Of a stretch of 64,000 nucleotides of DNA, positions 53,310-64,000 are shown one piece after another. The notes beneath the pieces were generated by a model that worked only from the letters and a program-made list of their open reading frames with translations, did no database searches and was not told the DNA's origin. Source of the DNA: Antennarius striatus. Its lineage: Eukaryota; Chordata; Actinopteri; Lophiiformes; Antennariidae. The position numbers were made by a program, and so were the translations under genes. Each line of letters begins with the position of its first letter. Within the stretch, counting starts at the first letter, position 1. The stretch spans positions 14,783,501 to 14,847,500 of the forward strand of contig NC_090796.1 of NCBI RefSeq assembly GCF_040054535.1, in the 5' to 3' direction.

Positions 53310-54587
53310 ATACCACGAGAAACGTCTCATGGGCATTTTCTAGTAGTTGGATCGTCCCATTTTCTGTCAGTGGGGACCAAAAGATGGGGGGGGATGTAGA
53401 GCGTGAAGCCATTTAAGTGGGTTTGTAAGTCAAAATGACCCCCCCCACCACCCCTGCAACCCCCTAATAGAAACACATTACACCTCAGATGGGACGCACG
53501 CCTTCACAGATTCACTTTACAAAACTTTTTTTCCATGTGAATTGATCATTGATCTTTGATCCGAATCATTCCTTCTGCTTGCCTGCCCCCTTTTCTCTGG
53601 GTTTCCTCTCCACCATTGGTGACCCTTCTCTCTGACAAGAACAACCAGCTGAAGACTCAGGGGTTAATGTCCTCTGAAATGAATGGTAACATATGTTGAG
53701 AGAGGAAACGAGATCAGGAGGTGAGCGCAGGTGAAGACAGGAAGTCCTGCGAGGAAAAATGGAAGTGGAAGGACGAAGATGGAAACGACACGGATTTACC
53801 CGTCTGGAACTCTACGTCGCACCACGGACAGACGGCTGAACCTGAGTTCCATCCTTTCATGCTTTCACAGCCGTTCAACACTTCCAGGGTTCACGTGACC
53901 AACCAGCAACACATTAGAGGAGCTGCAGGGCGTGAACGTCAGTGAAAGGTCACGAGTGCAGCCTCGGTGCATGCGTCCTTCCCTGCATCGCACTGGTGTG
54001 TTTTTATTGTGATCCACGAGGAGAGATCCCATCGATTGTGTAGTAAATAAAGATTTTACTTCTTACAGTAAGTATCCGGCCGTCCTCGGGAAGCGTGTCG
54101 GATATTGTGTAACAGGAAATCAATGCGAAACCCGCAGGCGTGGAGATATTTGGCTGTGCAGCCGCCCGTTGAGCCGTGGCGTTCCTTCCACCGACACAAA
54201 ACTCCCCGCCCGCCATTCGTTACCTGATGCCCAAAAAACAATTCCTATCAAGACCAGACGATGTCTGGGGTCCTGATGAAGGTCGTCTCGTCCCTTTACT
54301 CACTGGATCAGAATATTGCTCCAAGTTTATAAATGTCCCTGCTCCCTGGCTGATTTCCTCTGGGGTGTAAACTGAAATGCTTCAACGTGTCTGATTTTTA
54401 CTTGTCTCAAGCCTTTTGAACCAAAGAAAACGCTTGTTTTCCTCTATTCGGCACCCCCCCCTCTAAAGTTATTTAACAAGATTGATGTTTTCCTCTACAA
54501 ATGCTTCCTAATTGGGGGGGAGTTGGGGATGTTTTTTTTTAGTTTTCTTCAAAGTTGTCAGGATCTTCTTTTTGGCAGTTTTTGGCA
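53310..54587. other. Gene-free stretch
   Basis: No exon, RNA gene or repeat family is recognised; short C runs occur at 53438-53446 and 54451-54460. Confidence 0.45.
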
Positions 54588-54995
54588 ATCCCTCGCTTAT
54601 TCAAGATGCACGTCTTCCCTACGTTTCGGTTTATTGGTAGGTAGTCACATGATACCGTACGTGCATGCTATTGGCTGACAGCATCTGTATGTGCTGCGTT
54701 CCGAGACTCACAGTTCCTCCTGCAACATTTCTTTAATACAAAAGTGTTTTAAACAGTTTATAAGAGTGTGTGCAAAGGTAATAAATATATTAGGTGGTTT
54801 TAATATCAGTATGGGGAGGGTTCATAAACGTTTAAATTACACACTGGATTGTAAGGCGCACCTTCAATGAATGGCGTATTTAAAAAAAAAGAAAATACAG
54901 TTTCTGTAACTAATAAAATAAATATTTGGTTGCCATATTGCGGAATTTCATTTTTCGCAGGTGGTCCTCGCGAGTAACGAGGGATAACTGTAGTA
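54588..54995. mobile_element. Non-autonomous DNA transposon (Tigger/pogo-like MITE)
   Basis: The left end reads CAATCCCTCGCTTATTCAAG. The right end read on the other strand is CTACAGTTATCCCTCGTTAC followed by TCGCG. Both resemble the ATCCCTCGTTTATCGCG terminal repeats of TcMar-Tigger-type elements common in fish (from memory). The interior has a typical CTATTGGCTGACAGCA segment and no transposase frame. The ends are diverged, so it is an old copy. Confidence 0.55.
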
Positions 54996-56256
54996 GTATT
55001 TGCGTTGCTGCTCAGCATGTTTCTTCCAATAGTTTTAACCACATCGACTACTTTCACTCACAATAACGCAAAAATAAGCAAAGAATTACCGCCAGAAGCA
55101 TCTCGACAGGCATCCTCCAGGCAGCAGATGAAGCTGGCTTTAGCCGGGTGGAGGAAGCTCAGCGAGGATGAAGCTCCCGCCGACTCGAGGCCTGCTCTTG
55201 GCTCCCGGGTCAGGAGGGTGGGACTGGTTAATTAGAGGGTGTCAGTGTGTTGTTGGCAGACTGGAGGAAGTGTGTTCTGCCTGCTTCCTTGGCTGTGCTG
55301 TCTGAGGTTCATGGCGGGGAGTCTTATTGGCTGAAGCGATTCCCTGCCAAAAACCGCGTGAGCCGTCACCTCGGAAAGACGGGAAGAAAGGCGATAGGCG
55401 CGTGCTTTACGGCGATGTTCGCGGGACGTCAGCGAGTCACCTGCTAGCCGGTCTGACCTGCAGCGTCGTTTCACACAGAAATCAGATTCATCCATAGAGC
55501 TCATTTATTTTTTCAGAGGGGGGAGAAACTGGCTGAGAAGGCCTGAGCCCCTCAGGACCGAGCCTCCGGTCTAATGGAGAACGATGACAGGTTGGAAGGG
55601 ATGAAAAATGCCACAAGAGGTGTATGATGTAGAGCCACATCATGTCTCAGCCCCGTCTACAATCACATCCAGCGCCGCTAATTTGTTTTTCCAATCAGGA
55701 GACAGAAACGTACGTGTGTGCTTCAGCAACAAGGTCTTCCAGCACCTCCAGAACATCACAGCCCTCCAACTATTGGCCTTCCAACAGTTCCAGAGTTTTT
55801 GTACATGCTTCCTCAGTTGGAAGGATAAAAAGTCAGTTTTACAATTTAAAGATGTAAAACTTATGTCTTTAATTTAGGTTTGTTAATTAAGATACGATCT
55901 GTTTTATTAAGTGACTTCACATATGTTTAAATTCAACGCTTAATTCTCTGAGGCACCCAAGAAAAAGATGTGTTTCTCCTCCAGCTGTTCTTAAACAGCA
56001 GCTGGGTGAACATGTTCCTGGACGCCAAACGCCATCTCCAGTGTTCTGCTTTACTTCCTCTGAAGGAAGGAAGGAAGGAAGCAGGCCGTTCCTGTAGCGG
56101 TCAGGTTCATTCCCCTTCCTGGAGATGGGAACGATTGTGGGAAGTGAGCCTGAAGATTGTTGAAGTAATTAACGTTCTTGCCGGCTGGTAGATCCAATCG
56201 TCTCACGTCGATGACGAGAGGAGCTGCTGCTGCTCGGAAACACACACACACACATG

Positions 56257-56287
<31 letters not shown>

Positions 56288-57956
56288 ACACCAGATTGTC
56301 AAATCCACAGTTCAATAGTGTAGCACAATGAAATGTGTCCTGGTGCACGCAGACAGCCGTCACGCTCGGAGTTCTTTCCAGCTTAGTTAATGTGATAATG
56401 GAAGTCAACACGCCCGCAGCTGACGCCTTTTGTTCCACATTTGTGTTCGTCTGTCAGTAACATCTTCATAATGTTTTTTTTTTTTATTTCATGCATCCCG
56501 TTAATAAGGCTATCAGAGCACAATTTCACATTTCCGGGAGATGTGGGCCATCTTTCTCTCATCATCACCATCCTGCAGCTTTCATCAAACACTCAAAAAA
56601 ATGAATCTCTCCATCCTTATCTGCTGCCCTGCTCGTTTCCTACCCCTCCTCATATCAGCTGTCCTAACATCGTTTCCTCGTGTTGTCCTCATTCCCTTTC
56701 ACCCTCCGTTTCCTCCCCTCCCCTCTCTTGTTCTCTCTATCTCAAATCCAACACTTCTCCTTCGTCTCTTGGAACTCGTTCTCCGCCATTTCCTTCTCCA
56801 TCTCTACTTTTGTTCCTCCTCCATTGTTCCAAATGTTTCTCCTTAATATCCTCCAACATTTTTTCGCGTTCTTATCTGCTCCCCTTCTTCGCCTCTCCTC
56901 CCTCCCTCTCACCTATCAGCCTTTAGTCTCAAGGTGACTCGGAGCATCTGGAGCCGTTCCTGCGATATGTCAAGCAATTTATTTGCAGGCAGGAGGTGCG
57001 AGGAGACCGGACTGGACGCCGGCGCTCGGTGGTTCCAGACGTTGTGATGACCCCACCAAGGTTACTGATTCTCCTTTATCTGCATACAAACAGTGCCTGT
57101 GTGCTTTAGAATCAGCTGGATCACTAAAGCTCGAGGTTGTTCCGCATTAATCTCCTTCAGAACGAGAGATGACGAAGGCAGCGAGTATCCCTGGTGATGA
57201 GAGTCAGTGTCTGCGGCGAAGGACTAAATGAGTCATGTTTTAAGCAGCGAGTGTGGTCCGTACGGACTCCAGTCCTCCTGCCTCATGAATATCAAATCCA
57301 CGTGCTGCTAAAAGCACCATATTAATCTCCATCTTCACCTCCTCGTCCGTCTTTAGCAGTTGACAAGATATTCCTCTGGTATCTCAGAGGGTGTAGGTAA
57401 TCGATTCATGTTTGCTTGAACATGGCTCACATCTGTCACAGCTTTGATTGACAAACCCATCGTGTAGCCCGGATAGAACCCAACGGTCCTCGGCGCCGGG
57501 GCGTCCTTCATGCTTCAGGTAATGACAGTGACTGGAGTGGCGACACATCCGGGACGCCAACAAGTGTGATCATCGTGCTAGCTACTCAATCCGCTCCCGG
57601 TGCGAGCAATAGCTAGCTGGATTATGTTCAAGACCAGGATGCCTATGATGGGGGAAGTTGCCATGGGAACAGAGTCAGTTCAAGTCGACACAGAATCAAA
57701 AAACCGATGGAGGCCTACAAGATGAGAGAAGATGCAAACTCATACCGTGCAATGCAAACTCATACCGTGACTCGTACCATGACTCGTGCTATGACTCACA
57801 CATGGGGGAAACAGGAAGTGAGACAGAGTTTGGTGTCAGCAGCCAAATGAAGGCAAGACAGGGTGGTTTTTAGGACTGGTTTGGTTTAATGTGCTTCAGG
57901 TTAGTCAGCGAGACTTCATTCATTAAGTGTTTTTTATGAAAGGTCATGTTTGTGCA
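54996..57956. other. Gene-free stretch
   Basis: It contains a (CA)n run at 56240-56291, a (GGAA)n run at 56064-56080, a strand-biased pyrimidine tract at 56580-56935 and a small tandem repeat at 57731-57799 (GCAAACTCATACCGT twice, then GACTCGTACCAT-like units). No gene is recognised. Confidence 0.45.
56580..56935 (+). repeat. Pyrimidine-rich tract
   Basis: About 350 bp mostly C and T on the plus strand (TCTCC, CCTCC, TTTCC words). It is not a strict tandem repeat. Such asymmetry can form triplex DNA. Confidence 0.6.
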
Positions 57957-58314
57957 GCTTTTTGTCAAGGTCTACAGTAGGTTCCAGTGTTCCCACCTGT
58001 CCTGTTTGCCCTGGGTTTTCTCCCACTCAATCCACTCATTCTGGTCACCTGTGTTGCTACACACACCTGCTTTCCATCTCCAATCAGGCTCCACCTATTT
58101 AAGCTCAAACCTCTCAAATCTTCCTTTGCTGCCAGATTGTTACCAACTCTTTGGGGTTTTTTGGACTTTTTGAGATTTTGTTAGTTTCTTGGGTTTTGTC
58201 TGTTGGTCTGTTCCTTGCCTGCTCTCCTGAAACCTGTTGTAGGGATTTATGTTAATTAAACTATGAATGTGGACTTCTCTGGGTCCAATCCTCACCCTTA
58301 ACACATTTGTTGTG
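57957..58314. mobile_element. Second copy of the short interspersed element
   Basis: It shares ordered words with 33251-33564: ACACACCTG, CATCTCCAATCAGGCT, TTAAGC, CCAGATTGTT, TTTTTTGGACTTTTTGAGAT, a GTTAATTAAACTATGAATGT block and AATCCTCACCC at the end. There is no open reading frame of note. Borders are approximate. Confidence 0.55.
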
Positions 58315-61202
58315 TTGAAATCGGGGGGATAAAAGAATGAGAACCCACAAAAGAGACAATGAACACTGGTAGAAACGATCAGAGACGACCAGACTGTCAT
58401 GCCTGAGGCAGATAATAAACAAAGATAAAAAGATGTGACTCAAATAAAGACATGCTCTTTGTTTTAATATGACACCAGTTTAAACAGGAGGCAGGTGGAG
58501 GTAGATTCATTCTACCCACATCTGATAGTACTGATGGAAGGTTGGAGCTATAACTGATGTTTTCTGTTTTTAGTGTTAAGGCATAAAGACTCAACAGATA
58601 TCAAATGAATCTGAAGGTTTTATTTGTTATTTATAGCGAGGTTCAGTGAAATGAAAGTGATGCTAAACTGTTATATCCAAAAATAACTGCCCTCTTTTAT
58701 ACCCAAACATCAAATGTTACTGCAGCCTCTCCAGGTATGGAGGATGATAGCATCATAAAAACATTCTCCTCAAGCTTACCGGCAGCTTTGTGATTGCTTG
58801 TTGGAGGTGAAAGTGTTCGCTCTATGGTACGACTTAGTTTGGATAAATAGGCCATCATCACAGTCGCAGCAGCTCTTTATTGAGCGACGAAGCTTGTTTG
58901 GTATCGAACTGTCAGTCTCATAACAGGATGTTGGACGATGCGTAAAATAAACGCTTCTCAGTTAAGCTCGGTTTCATCACGAGGTGAAGTATCGAAGGAC
59001 GGTGGAATAAACGTTCCCATGAATACAGAAGTCAAACATTAAATAAAAACCACAGTAAAGCTGTAAATCGATGGCACAATGTTGGTTTGGATTTCATGAC
59101 CTGTCTTTGTGTCTTTAGGTATAACTTGAGGCTGTAACTGCCAACTCTTTCTCCCTCCTTGGGGGAGAGAAGTCAAATTGCCTTGAACTCTAAAAATATT
59201 GGTTCTGTAGCCGAGCAGAGGATTAAATCAATATTAGCGTCCAATCTAAAGCAATGCTCCAGTAACAAAGCAGAGAGTAATGGAAAAATCAAACCATTCA
59301 GTGTTTGACTCTCCAACATTACTCATCTGGCGTCCTAAATGGAGTCTTATCTCGTCACGACAACAGCAAGGACAGAGAGTAATTGCACCAGCAACAGGTC
59401 ACCTTGAGTTTCTTTTTGTTGCCCAAGTTTCCTCAGGCCCTCACCGCTAGAAATTTAATGGCGTGCCATGATTGTAGCACAAACCCCATCAGGACTTCAG
59501 GTAGTTTCCGAGCAGCTGTGAACTAAAAGAATAAATCCGTCTTGTTTGGTGTATTTACAATCAGCAGCTGGAGTGAGACCCAAACCTCAGGACAGTATTC
59601 CTCCAGGATTCTGCAGGATGTGGCTGACCTCCCTACAGCAAGATTAGAGCATCCTTTTCTCCCTTTTAAAAGAAAAGTTCTTATTTTATTATAAAGAAAA
59701 ACTCACATTCATTTTCCTTTCAATACAAAGACCAAGTATCTGCAAAAGTGTTTTGATAAGTTGCAGTGTGCATGCCGAGGCAGTAGTTGGCGACACAGTC
59801 GGTTAAAATCAACGTGATGTACTGTAACTGAAGCGGCGCCGGAGGACCTTGACTGATGTCTGTAGAATAAAACAGACGTTCTGTCCAAACCCGTCTGACT
59901 CATCACAAACTCATCCTTTTAAAATAATAAAAATGTGATTTTAAGCAGTCAAGAAGACAAACGTAAAGGCTGTGCAAAGAAGACACTCATGCATGATCAT
60001 CCAAAAAGGCTCTTTAATTGATCTAAGTGATTAATACAGGGTGAGGGAGCTGGGTAATATAGATACTAGAATAGCTTTCAATTACCTATTTAAATTTGAT
60101 CATGTAGCGGAAACGAAGGACGATGAGGGAATATAAAAGAGTGGAAAAGACAGAGGGAAGAAATTCTTAGTATAGGCCAACCAATTGTGTTGATATAGTG
60201 ATGACAAATATTCCAGTCGATCAGCGACGGCTTTACAAAAAGGAAAACTAATGTGCCATAAGTTTAAGAAAAGTGAATATAAATTGTTCTTATATGTAGA
60301 ATACATGAATATGACATTAACCAGCCTGAAATAACACATCGTCTCTATATGAAATAGTACATAGATGAAGAATGGATTTATTGTGAGGCCCTGTGTTATT
60401 GTTGTGCTGTGTAGCCTCAAAAAAGAGACACAGTGAGGAACAAGACTGCATGGTTTAAGACATCTAGTGCTGGTCAGCGCTGCCCAATACCTTCATCCTC
60501 TGTGTTCATATGGACTGCTCCCAAAAAGTCTCATCATGGAATAAACACCTGAAAGTTTCAGCTCCAAAACTTTAGAAATCCCCTACACCTTTACCTGAAA
60601 TTCATTACCGATGCCTCCAGGTGATTGTGTCTTCCTAGAAAACCTTCGCTCTTCCGTGTCTAAGCTTTAAACATCTCATTTCGGAATTAAACTCTTCTTC
60701 ATGTCACGGCTGTCTTGACTTAATTCCTGCTACAGTGGCTGCTTGTTTTTGGTGCCTCTATTTAAAGAGATGACCCTTTTTCTCCATCCCCACCCCTCCC
60801 CAGATGTAAACAGTTAATATACTCAACAACACCCAAGACTGACTTCCAACCATCCACAATAAAATATACACAACACACATAGCATGAAAACTCCGGTTAT
60901 AGTTTAACCAAGTGCCGATATCGCAGGCCGTTGTAAGTCTCAGTGCACATTAATAAACAGAAAACACCCAAATATTGTCGTAGGAAAAATATCAAGCGAG
61001 CTGAGACGGCTTGCTTCAGCTTCTCACAAGTACAGATAGTCTTTCCGGCGAACTAGTGTCCACGAGATATGTCCTGAACGTCTGATGCTTCACCGCATAA
61101 AGTCACATAGAAAATTACTTCAAGTCATAAACTCTACAAACACTCCTGCCTCACTATGTCCTCCGTGACTATTCCATCTCATGAGGTTCTCTTGGGGTCT
61201 CG
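58315..61202 (-). other. grin2c: Region downstream of the grin2c stop (probable 3'UTR and intergenic)
   Basis: No other gene is seen. NMDA-receptor GluN2 transcripts often have long 3'UTRs, so much of this may be transcribed on the minus strand. Several AATAAA signals exist on that strand (for example in the A-rich block near 58620-58640), and I cannot choose among them. Confidence 0.45.
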
Positions 61203-63995
61203 TCAGACCTCAGATTCCAAACTAGATACCCGTCGCCAAGGACGAAGTACGCAGGGACTCCCTGTAAGCTGGCCCCCTGCTCCCTGACCTGCTGGGGCCT
61301 CTGATCCAGTCTGGGACCCCTGATAGACCCCGTAGGCTCCATACACACTGTCCTGGTACAGTAGAGCCCGCTGGCCTCCACACCGCCCCCCACCACAAGC
61401 CAGCAGCTGGCACACAGGGCTGGTGTTCGGGTGACTGCCGGAGGCCTGGCTGTGATGGTGCAGGTCCAGGGGGCCGTGGTAGAGGGGAAGTCCAGGGTAC
61501 GAGTTCAGGTAGTGGGCATACTGTCTGCTGAGCAAGCTGGTGGCTCTACGGACCACCCCCCGCCCCAGTCCAGCCCCATGTCGCACTGCTTCCCCATACG
61601 TGGGGAGGTGGGTAGAGTAGGAGTGGCGCAGCCTCTGACTTTTCCGCCCATTATGCCTCCTCTGGTCCTCCCGTATGTGGAGGTAAGACTGGTTTCTTGG
61701 GAGGCACAGGTTGTTTCGAAGGTGGGCAGGGTTGTGGGGCTTTGCAGATGTGGTCGGTGTTAGGATGCATGGAAACAGGTCGGGCAGGGTGGAATGGGAT
61801 TGGCTGGACAGAGATGACTGGGATTCATCGAGTTGGCACATCTGCTCACTGCCCCATGTTGCTTTGAGGAAAGAGGGGCGGCGATGCCTTCGTCTACCCC
61901 TCAGCATCAGGTCCTCTGGGGGCCAAGAGCTGTAGTTCTCCACCCGAGGACGGATCGCCTCCCGGGAGTAGATGCTGTCGATGCCCGAGGTGGAGACGTG
62001 GTTGTCCTGGAGATGGTTGGCTTTGAGCTCGCTCAGACGGACTGGACTGTTATCACTCTTCTCCTGGTCCCGGTGTTTCCTCCTCACTAAATCCTCGTCC
62101 TCAAAGTGGAAACTCTTGGACCTCCGCTTCCGTCGGGAAAAGCCAGCTTGGAGGTGCTGGTTCTGAGGCGAGGACGCCGGGTGAGAGGCGTAGATATCAG
62201 GCAGCTGGAGATCGGCGCAGGGGATGTATTGTGAATGAGGATGGGTGTCTACGTAGAGTCTCCCCGTGGTCTGGTAGTGGTGTGGGTGCTGATGGGGGAG
62301 TGGCTCACTCACGGCCAGATGGGGGCTGCTGAGGCTGGACACAGGAAGGGGACGGTCATACAGACAGGAAGAAGAGTGGGTTGGGAGTGTGTAGCGCAGT
62401 GGCGTGGGTCTGGCCACACCCCTTTGCTGCTTCAGAGAGGAAACGGCAGTCAGAGGCGGGCTTTGGGCGTGCTGGGGAAACGGGCAGTGGTTCTCCGTCA
62501 CGTAAGCAAAGCCTCCCGGCACAGCCTCCGTTGCCACTTGTGGGACACGAAGGGGCAAGCTGTTGCCGTGACGACTCAACTGTTCTATGGTTTTGGTGGC
62601 ATTGTCTAGAGAAGTCTCGACGTTGGCAGTTGAGACCAAGTCCTTGGCAGTGCGAAGCATCTTTAGCATGTTTGCTTGGGCGTAGTTGGAGGTCAAGTCA
62701 GGTTTGGCTAGTCCGGACGAATGCCCCGGTTCCTCTACGCCGTTGAAACAACTGTATATACCCTGGAGATGAAACACAGCAGAAACATATAATAAATCAC
62801 CATATCATTTGTGATTAAATGAAATTGTTAGCCAGTCAGACTCCACCTAGAGGTCCGGAGGAGTCCTCATGCTGAAATGACAGCCACCTCCCGACGAAAA
62901 GATTTTATTAATTTGAACAAAAAGGCGGGACTCGGTCACATATTCTCCCGAGACTCAAAGGGTTTAAGCTGAGAGGATTGCCTTGATAAGAGTATGGATG
63001 AACTGGCCTACAGCCCCCTGTAGAACCTACAACTCTCACTGCATGGACAAACAGACAAATCCCAAGCTTCCAGTTGGCTGTGAGATTCTAAAAGAACCAA
63101 ATTTAATTTGGCCTTTGGGACTGCCCCACACGGATTAATGATCAGATAGTCATTTAGCCATTAATCTGATGAAACCCGGATCCGGGCACAATGGTGTAAT
63201 TACATGGCAGAGGAGCGCAGAGCCTGGAGTCCACAGACGTTAACCTCAGCTAAGGCTTTGTGACTTTTACAACCGTGTCCCCAAACAACGGCGTCCACTA
63301 ACTGCACTAATTTAGACGAGCTGTAGACGAAGTGTTCGGAGTTCTTTGCAAGAGAAACACCAGCGCAAGTGTTACTTTAATGTCTTCTCCCCCACCCCTC
63401 ATTCTTAATGAGTATTCTCCATTTTACATAACATTTAAGCAAGAACCTTCCAATGAAACCCTGTAATTATATGCAAATGAACATCCATTTAAACTCATTA
63501 ATCATCCCATTAAAGTGTCTTTAAAGCACATAACACCATAAAGACAAGCACCCCCTTAGACTCAAAATAATTAACCAGCCAGTCTTTCAATCTCATCCAA
63601 ACTATTGGTTAACTAACCGATTACACTGAGCCAATAAATGAGAAGTGTAAAAATCAATGAAGCATTCCTTTAATATCTCTTCCATAAATCAAGAAAGCAG
63701 CAATCAAACCAACGCAGCTTCCAAACAACGAATCAATCAATGGACTAATTTGCCCGTCTTACCCTGCTAATGGCCAACAGGAAGTCAAGTTTGTGTGACT
63801 TGTGGAGGGAGTGTCGTAGTTTCCAGTAAAGCAGGTGTTCCCAGGCAAACACCAGCAGGCTGAGGCCCATGGCGACCAGCAACATGTAGAAGACGCCCGC
63901 CATGTTGTCGATGTCCAGCTTGCTGCTCATCACTTCGTTCTTTTCATTCTGGCATATCCCAGACAGCCACACCGTCTCCAAACGCTGGGTGTCTC
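61203..63995 (-). CDS. grin2c: GRIN2C, NMDA receptor subunit GluN2C (last two coding exons)
   Basis: Two 3' exons on the minus strand: 63995-63763 and 62762-61203, joined in phase 0 (FLLAISR then [11 protein letters not shown]). The first begins in mid-codon after CAG at the window edge and encodes the end of the ligand-binding lobe ([20 protein letters not shown]) and the M4 helix ([20 protein letters not shown]). The second encodes 519 cytoplasmic residues: the conserved [16 protein letters not shown] segment, a basic-then-acidic [20 protein letters not shown] stretch, and the C terminus [14 protein letters not shown] is a class I PDZ ligand for PSD-95-type scaffolds, and the Ser in RRVSS corresponds to a kinase site known in GluN2C. 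The ending SSLESEV and 17q25-type synteny favour GluN2C over 2A/2B (ESDV); 2D shares a similar end but is less likely. Teleost a or b copy unresolved. Confidence 0.93.
62763..63762 (-). other. grin2c: grin2c last intron
   Basis: A 1.0-kb intron between the M4 exon and the tail exon. An octamer ATGCAAAT at 63471-63478 lies in a TAAT-rich part (63440-63560). No repeat is recognised. Confidence 0.6.
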
Positions 63996-64000
63996 CTGCA

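Noticed and set aside
61431..62746. Plus-strand open frames opposite the grin2c tail exon
   Set aside because: They are antisense shadows of a 1.5-kb coding exon that clearly encodes the GluN2C tail.

Overview
The window is vertebrate nuclear DNA and almost certainly comes from a teleost fish. The genes are split into many short GT-AG exons with moderately compact introns. The gaps carry many (GT)n/(CA)n arrays and long C or G runs, and there are short DNA-transposon-like relics. I see no bacterial, viral or organellar genes. The species cannot be named; a percomorph fish is a reasonable guess.

Layout, left to right. (1) Positions 1-11355, plus strand: the 3' part of ttyh2 (tweety family member 2). 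The last nine coding exons run from 2640 to 10474, followed by a 3'UTR; the 5' exons lie left of the window. One intron holds a degenerate CCCTAA-like tandem array and two long (GT)n arrays. (2) About 12100-14695, plus: a four-coding-exon gene for a 394-residue protein whose middle resembles the DNA-binding/helix-span-helix region of AP-2 transcription factors but belongs to no AP-2 A-E type I know. Its promoter has paired CCAAT boxes and two perfect TGACGTCA sites. (3) 16638-31940, plus: complete kif19 (kinesin-8-type motor, cilium-tip microtubule depolymeriser), 20 coding exons, 1006 residues, every junction in frame. (4) About 32782-35514, plus: a short armadillo-repeat gene resembling the N-terminal half of SmgGDS/RAP1GDS1, with an unusual C-terminal tail; its first intron holds a minisatellite interrupted by a transposable element. 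(5) 35515 to about 58600: some 23 kb without a recognisable gene, rich in microsatellites. It contains a 15-bp-unit minisatellite with a near-identical 300-bp higher-order duplication (43360-44219), two near-perfect hairpins and several transposon relics. (6) 61203-63995, minus: the last two coding exons of grin2c (NMDA receptor GluN2C), including the M4 helix, the cytoplasmic tail and the ESEV PDZ ligand; the rest lies right of the window.

TTYH2, KIF19 and GRIN2C all lie on human 17q25.1 (from memory), so this is a conserved syntenic block. The genes tetrapods carry between them (DNAI2 between TTYH2 and KIF19; BTBD17, GPR142 and others after KIF19) are not recognisable here. Instead the AP-2-like gene sits between ttyh2 and kif19, and the SmgGDS-like gene follows kif19. 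These two orphan-looking genes and the minisatellite are the least conventional parts of the window. The genes are not an operon; they share only location.
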